Below are positions 60,862-64,000 of a DNA stretch of 64,000 bases, piece by piece. The DNA is taken from positions 1 through 64,000 of the forward strand of contig VWPU01017852.1 of assembly GCA_013398955.1 (NCBI GenBank). The letters run 5' to 3'. How positions within the stretch are numbered: position 1 is the stretch's first letter; every line of letters starts with the position of its first letter. This stretch comes from Callaeas wilsoni. Taxonomy: Eukaryota > Chordata > Aves > Passeriformes > Callaeidae. Below the pieces are notes generated by a model, which did no database searches, was not told where the DNA came from, and worked only from the letters and a program-made list of their open reading frames with translations. Both the position numbers and the translations under genes were made by a program.

Positions 60862-61404
60862 ACATGGAATGACCATATTTCTGAATAGTGAGGCAGATGA
60901 GCTGAAAAATGTTCACATGCTTCAAAAGTTGATTATGAACGAGTTCTTTGTCCAGGCCTACTTTCAACAATATAAACAGTATCATACTTAAGATAAAAAG
61001 ATCAGTGGCTGATGTAAACTAAATCCAGCTAATTAGCTCAAGATGATAGCATTTAACTTCTCAGCTGTTTTCTGATAGCTCGTTGGCTCTCCATTTTCCT
61101 GACCAGTGCCAGACATTGTTGCAGCCAGTGCTGAAGCAGACCTGTTGGCCCCTTGCTGTGTGTTCCAGGCTTTGCAGGTTAGTGTGGTGCATGGGGGTCA
61201 TTTGCTGGTGATGTTGGCTTGTTTGCTTCATGGTCCCTGCTTTTGAGCTCTCATGAAGAGGAATCCTCAATGTTGGTCTTATAGCAAATCTTTGTTATGT
61301 GAGGAAACCACACCTTTTCCCAAACAGGCCAGAGAATAGGGAAGCAGACTTTGTGACACTTAAGCAGAGCACTTCGTACTAAACTGTATTTGACACATCT
61401 GGCT

Positions 61405-61780
61405 TTGGGGTCTCCAGCACAGGAAGGACATTGACCTGTCGCAGCAAGTCCAGAGGAGGCCACCAAGGTGACTACAGAGCTGGAGCAGTTCTGTAAGGAA
61501 AGGCAGAGATTGTTCAGCCAAAGCTTCAGGATGACCTATTTTCAGCCTTCCAGTTACCTGAAGGTGTAGTTTAAGATATCAGGAAGAATTCTTCCCCATG
61601 AGGGTGGTAAGGCCCTGGCACAGGGAGCCCAGAGCAGCTGTGGCTGCCCCATCTCCAGAAGTGTCCAAGGCCAGGTTGGACGAGGCTTGGAGCAACCTGG
61701 GGTAGTGGAAGGTGTCTCTGCCTATGGCAGGGACTTGGAACTATTCAATCTTTAATGTCCCAAATCATGCTGTGATTTTG
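61405..61780 (+). mobile_element. CR1 LINE, 3' part
   Basis: About 375 bp of diverged CR1 3' sequence. It starts GGAAGGACATTGACCTGTCG and AGTCCAGAGGAGGCCACCAA and passes through GAGGGTGGTAAGGCCCTGG, GAAGTGTCCAAGGCCAGG and TAGTGGAAGGTGTCTCTGCC. It ends near TGCTGTGATTTTG, the usual CR1 3' tail. An internal deletion removes part of the middle. Non-coding. Confidence 0.92.
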
Positions 61781-63422
61781 TATTTTGGAAGGAGTCCGTA
61801 TTTTAGGTTAGGACTTCTGCATTAAAATCAGAAACATGCTGTGCTGGACACTGCATGAGTTGATCATATTCCTGCATCCATCCTTGTTAAGTAGTTGAAA
61901 GTGAGCTTGTGTATGGAAATGGCTATCACTTTCTTCTAGGTGTGTGGGAGCTCAATTAGTTGGCTTTTGTGCAAGAAGTTGAAATAGAAAATGTTCTTTG
62001 TTTCACAGAAAATTTTCTTAATTGCCTTTTTTTTTGAAACAGATGTTGTACTTCATTTTAATGAATTTAGCTGGTGAGTCCAGGTAAAATGAGGCATAGT
62101 AGAGCATCTACCCAGAAAAACATTGCTCCAAGGGCAATTGCATGCTGTAAGAATAGCATTGTATTAGACTTTATTTCCTTTTAGCTTTTAGAATCAAACT
62201 ATTGGTTCTTCCCATAGCTTAAAAATCTACTTGTTGGTAACAAAAACTGACTTAATCATTTGATTCCAACAACTGAGTCCTGACACAAGTGTTGCAGAGA
62301 GCCAAACTTAGGAATAAGCTTGCCAATACCGATATTGGTTCCCTGGTTTCTGCAACACCTGGATCGTGATTATGAAGGAATCTCCCAGTACCAGTCTGAA
62401 AGACTTCCAGCATGAGATTTAGCAAAAGATTGTCCATCTCTTCTGCCAGGAGTCATTGCACAAAGAAGACTACTGGGCTCGATTTTCAGGCCCAAAGCCA
62501 AGGTACATGAAACGGGATGCAGCATACCTTTGATTAGCCTTTGATATTTTACTAGGTCAGGCTGCTCATATCTGCCATGTACCCTATGCAAAGTGCTATT
62601 CCAGAAACAGAATTTCTGTGCTTCGATATGTGTGTAGACTGTTCAACTTGTCATGATTGTCAGTTCCCAGCTTCTTCCCCTTGCATTACACCGGCCAACT
62701 GGAACTCTGATAAAGGAGTTATGTACAGTGATGACAAGAATTGATTTCCAATTTCCTGTAGAATGCCTCTATCATTGCTTGTGACTCAGGCAATTTAGTT
62801 TATATTACAGTGCTGTCTGGGGGCTATAGATCACCCTGACAGTCGTCTAGTCACAGAGCATGCTGATTTTGACAAGATGTTGAAAGGGATTTTACAAGAT
62901 TTTCCTTTGTGATACAACTCAAAGTGCCATTTTCTATTGTTGGCTCATGTGTAAAGCAATTTTGGATGAGGTAGAATAGAAGTATTACACTTAGTTTGTC
63001 TAATTTGCCCTTAATCTTTGTGTTTGGGAGCCTGTGAAAAACTCAATAGTTTTCTTGTCTTGGATCTGGTTTAGAACATGCAGTGTCTGTGTTAGGTCAG
63101 ACAGAAGTCTCAGGGTCTTTTCCGGAGTGGAGGTAGCAGATGCTTAGGGCAAGAGTGTAAGAAAGACGGGTAGGAGTGGTCCATTCCCGGCTGTGCCCTG
63201 GAAGATGCTGCCATCAGTGATCTGGGACCTTGCTGGGTTGGGTGAGCAATGCTATACAGAAGTAGGGGCTATTGCTACCCTCGTTCAAGTTTGCTTTTGC
63301 TAAACGATGATCTGATTTGCTCTGTCAGTGCTGGAAGCTGTGGCACTCTGCACTTTAGTGACCTCACCATCTTTTGGCACTGCTGACCTGTACCTGTTTG
63401 TGGAGTTGGTGGGAGCCTGGTG

Positions 63423-63440
63423 TGCTGCTGCTGCTGCTGC
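63423..63440. repeat. (CTG)n microsatellite
   Basis: Six CTG/GCT units. The poly-Gln frame on the minus strand is an effect of the repeat. Confidence 0.9.
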
Positions 63441-64000
63441 AAACACTGCCCTTGTTCTCTGCCAACTTGAGCACAAGGCCCTGTGACAGCTGAGGAGAGC
63501 ACTGAGGGCCAGTGAGTGATTCGGGCCTCTCTGACATGCAGCTATAAAAAGCCAGGAATGGACTTTGTGCTGGGAAGGTCTTCCAGGTTCCCAGCCATGG
63601 CTGAAGTACAGGATGTGATGGCAGCAAGCCATGAGCTCTTTAATGGGAATAGAGCTGAATGCAGCGTGTGCTCTGCATGTGCTCCCACAAGGTTCACAGA
63701 CAGAGAAGCACTGGTATTTTAATAATTATCCATTTGAGATCAAGAAAGATATTTTGGGGCAATTTTTGCAGAAGGTGGTCTGCTGAGCAAGTAGACTTCC
63801 ATGAGGTCTTGGGCATGCATGTTCCTCATCACTAATATCTAATTGCTTTGCCCTTCATCCTCACAAATGCATCTCAAATGGGAGATGCTTATATCCTCAC
63901 ATTGTTGGCAAATGGAAAACAGAGAGCAAGAACTGTAAAGGTAGGTAGTCATCAGAAGATGCAAACAATTCTTCAGAAGCTGAAAAGCCTCTCTCCCTAC

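Larger units (their letters stand above)
60992..64000. other. Stretch with no supported gene
   Basis: Beyond the CR1 at 61,405-61,780 the sequence is unique, with a short (CTG)n run at 63,423-63,440. No exon continuing the + strand chain was found. Confidence 0.5.

Overview
The window looks like 64 kb of AT-rich avian nuclear DNA, most probably from a passerine. Its repeats point that way: CR1 LINE 3' ends at about 11,255-12,240, 47,536-47,680 and 61,405-61,780; a tRNA-Ile-derived SINE with a CR1-type tail at 33,719-33,856, a family described from passerines; and several solo LTRs. There is no operon structure, no rRNA and no CRISPR. Most of the sequence reads as long introns or intergenic DNA.

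On the + strand I find a chain of exon-like segments that I cannot assign to a known gene. The best are 24,933-25,056, 36,891-37,076, 44,527-44,721 and 57,360-57,518. Weaker ones are 32,891-32,974 and a possible terminal exon at 60,743-60,861. Each internal segment lies between an AG acceptor and a GT donor. In each, one reading frame is open throughout and the other two contain stops. The first runs from phase 0 to phase 1 and all later internal ones run from phase 1 to phase 1, so they join in frame. The encoded pieces are charged and rich in Lys, Glu and Ser, with no domain I recognise. If the model is right, the gene spans at least 36 kb and the first 25 kb lies upstream of, or within, an earlier intron.

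Layout: 1-11 kb is mostly unique sequence with small tandem duplications. 11-12 kb holds a CR1. 14.3-21.8 kb holds three same-orientation copies of one roughly 1.1-1.25 kb LTR. In this LTR a GC-rich segment carries CTCF-like motifs, which are tandemly expanded in the second copy and fall in an assembly gap in the first. 24.9-28.1 kb has exon-like segments. 28.7-30.3 kb has a putative LTR and a CpG-rich patch. 32.9-44.7 kb has further exon candidates, the SINE, and two class-II-type solo LTRs at 39.55 and 42.23 kb with 6-bp target duplications. 51.1-52.3 kb on the minus strand holds a coding-like relic. 57.4-61 kb has the last exon candidates and a 39-bp minisatellite. 61.4-61.8 kb holds another CR1.

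Limits: no exon could be checked against transcripts or homologues. Three isolated n characters sit inside or between near-identical repeats, so some duplications here may be assembly artefacts.
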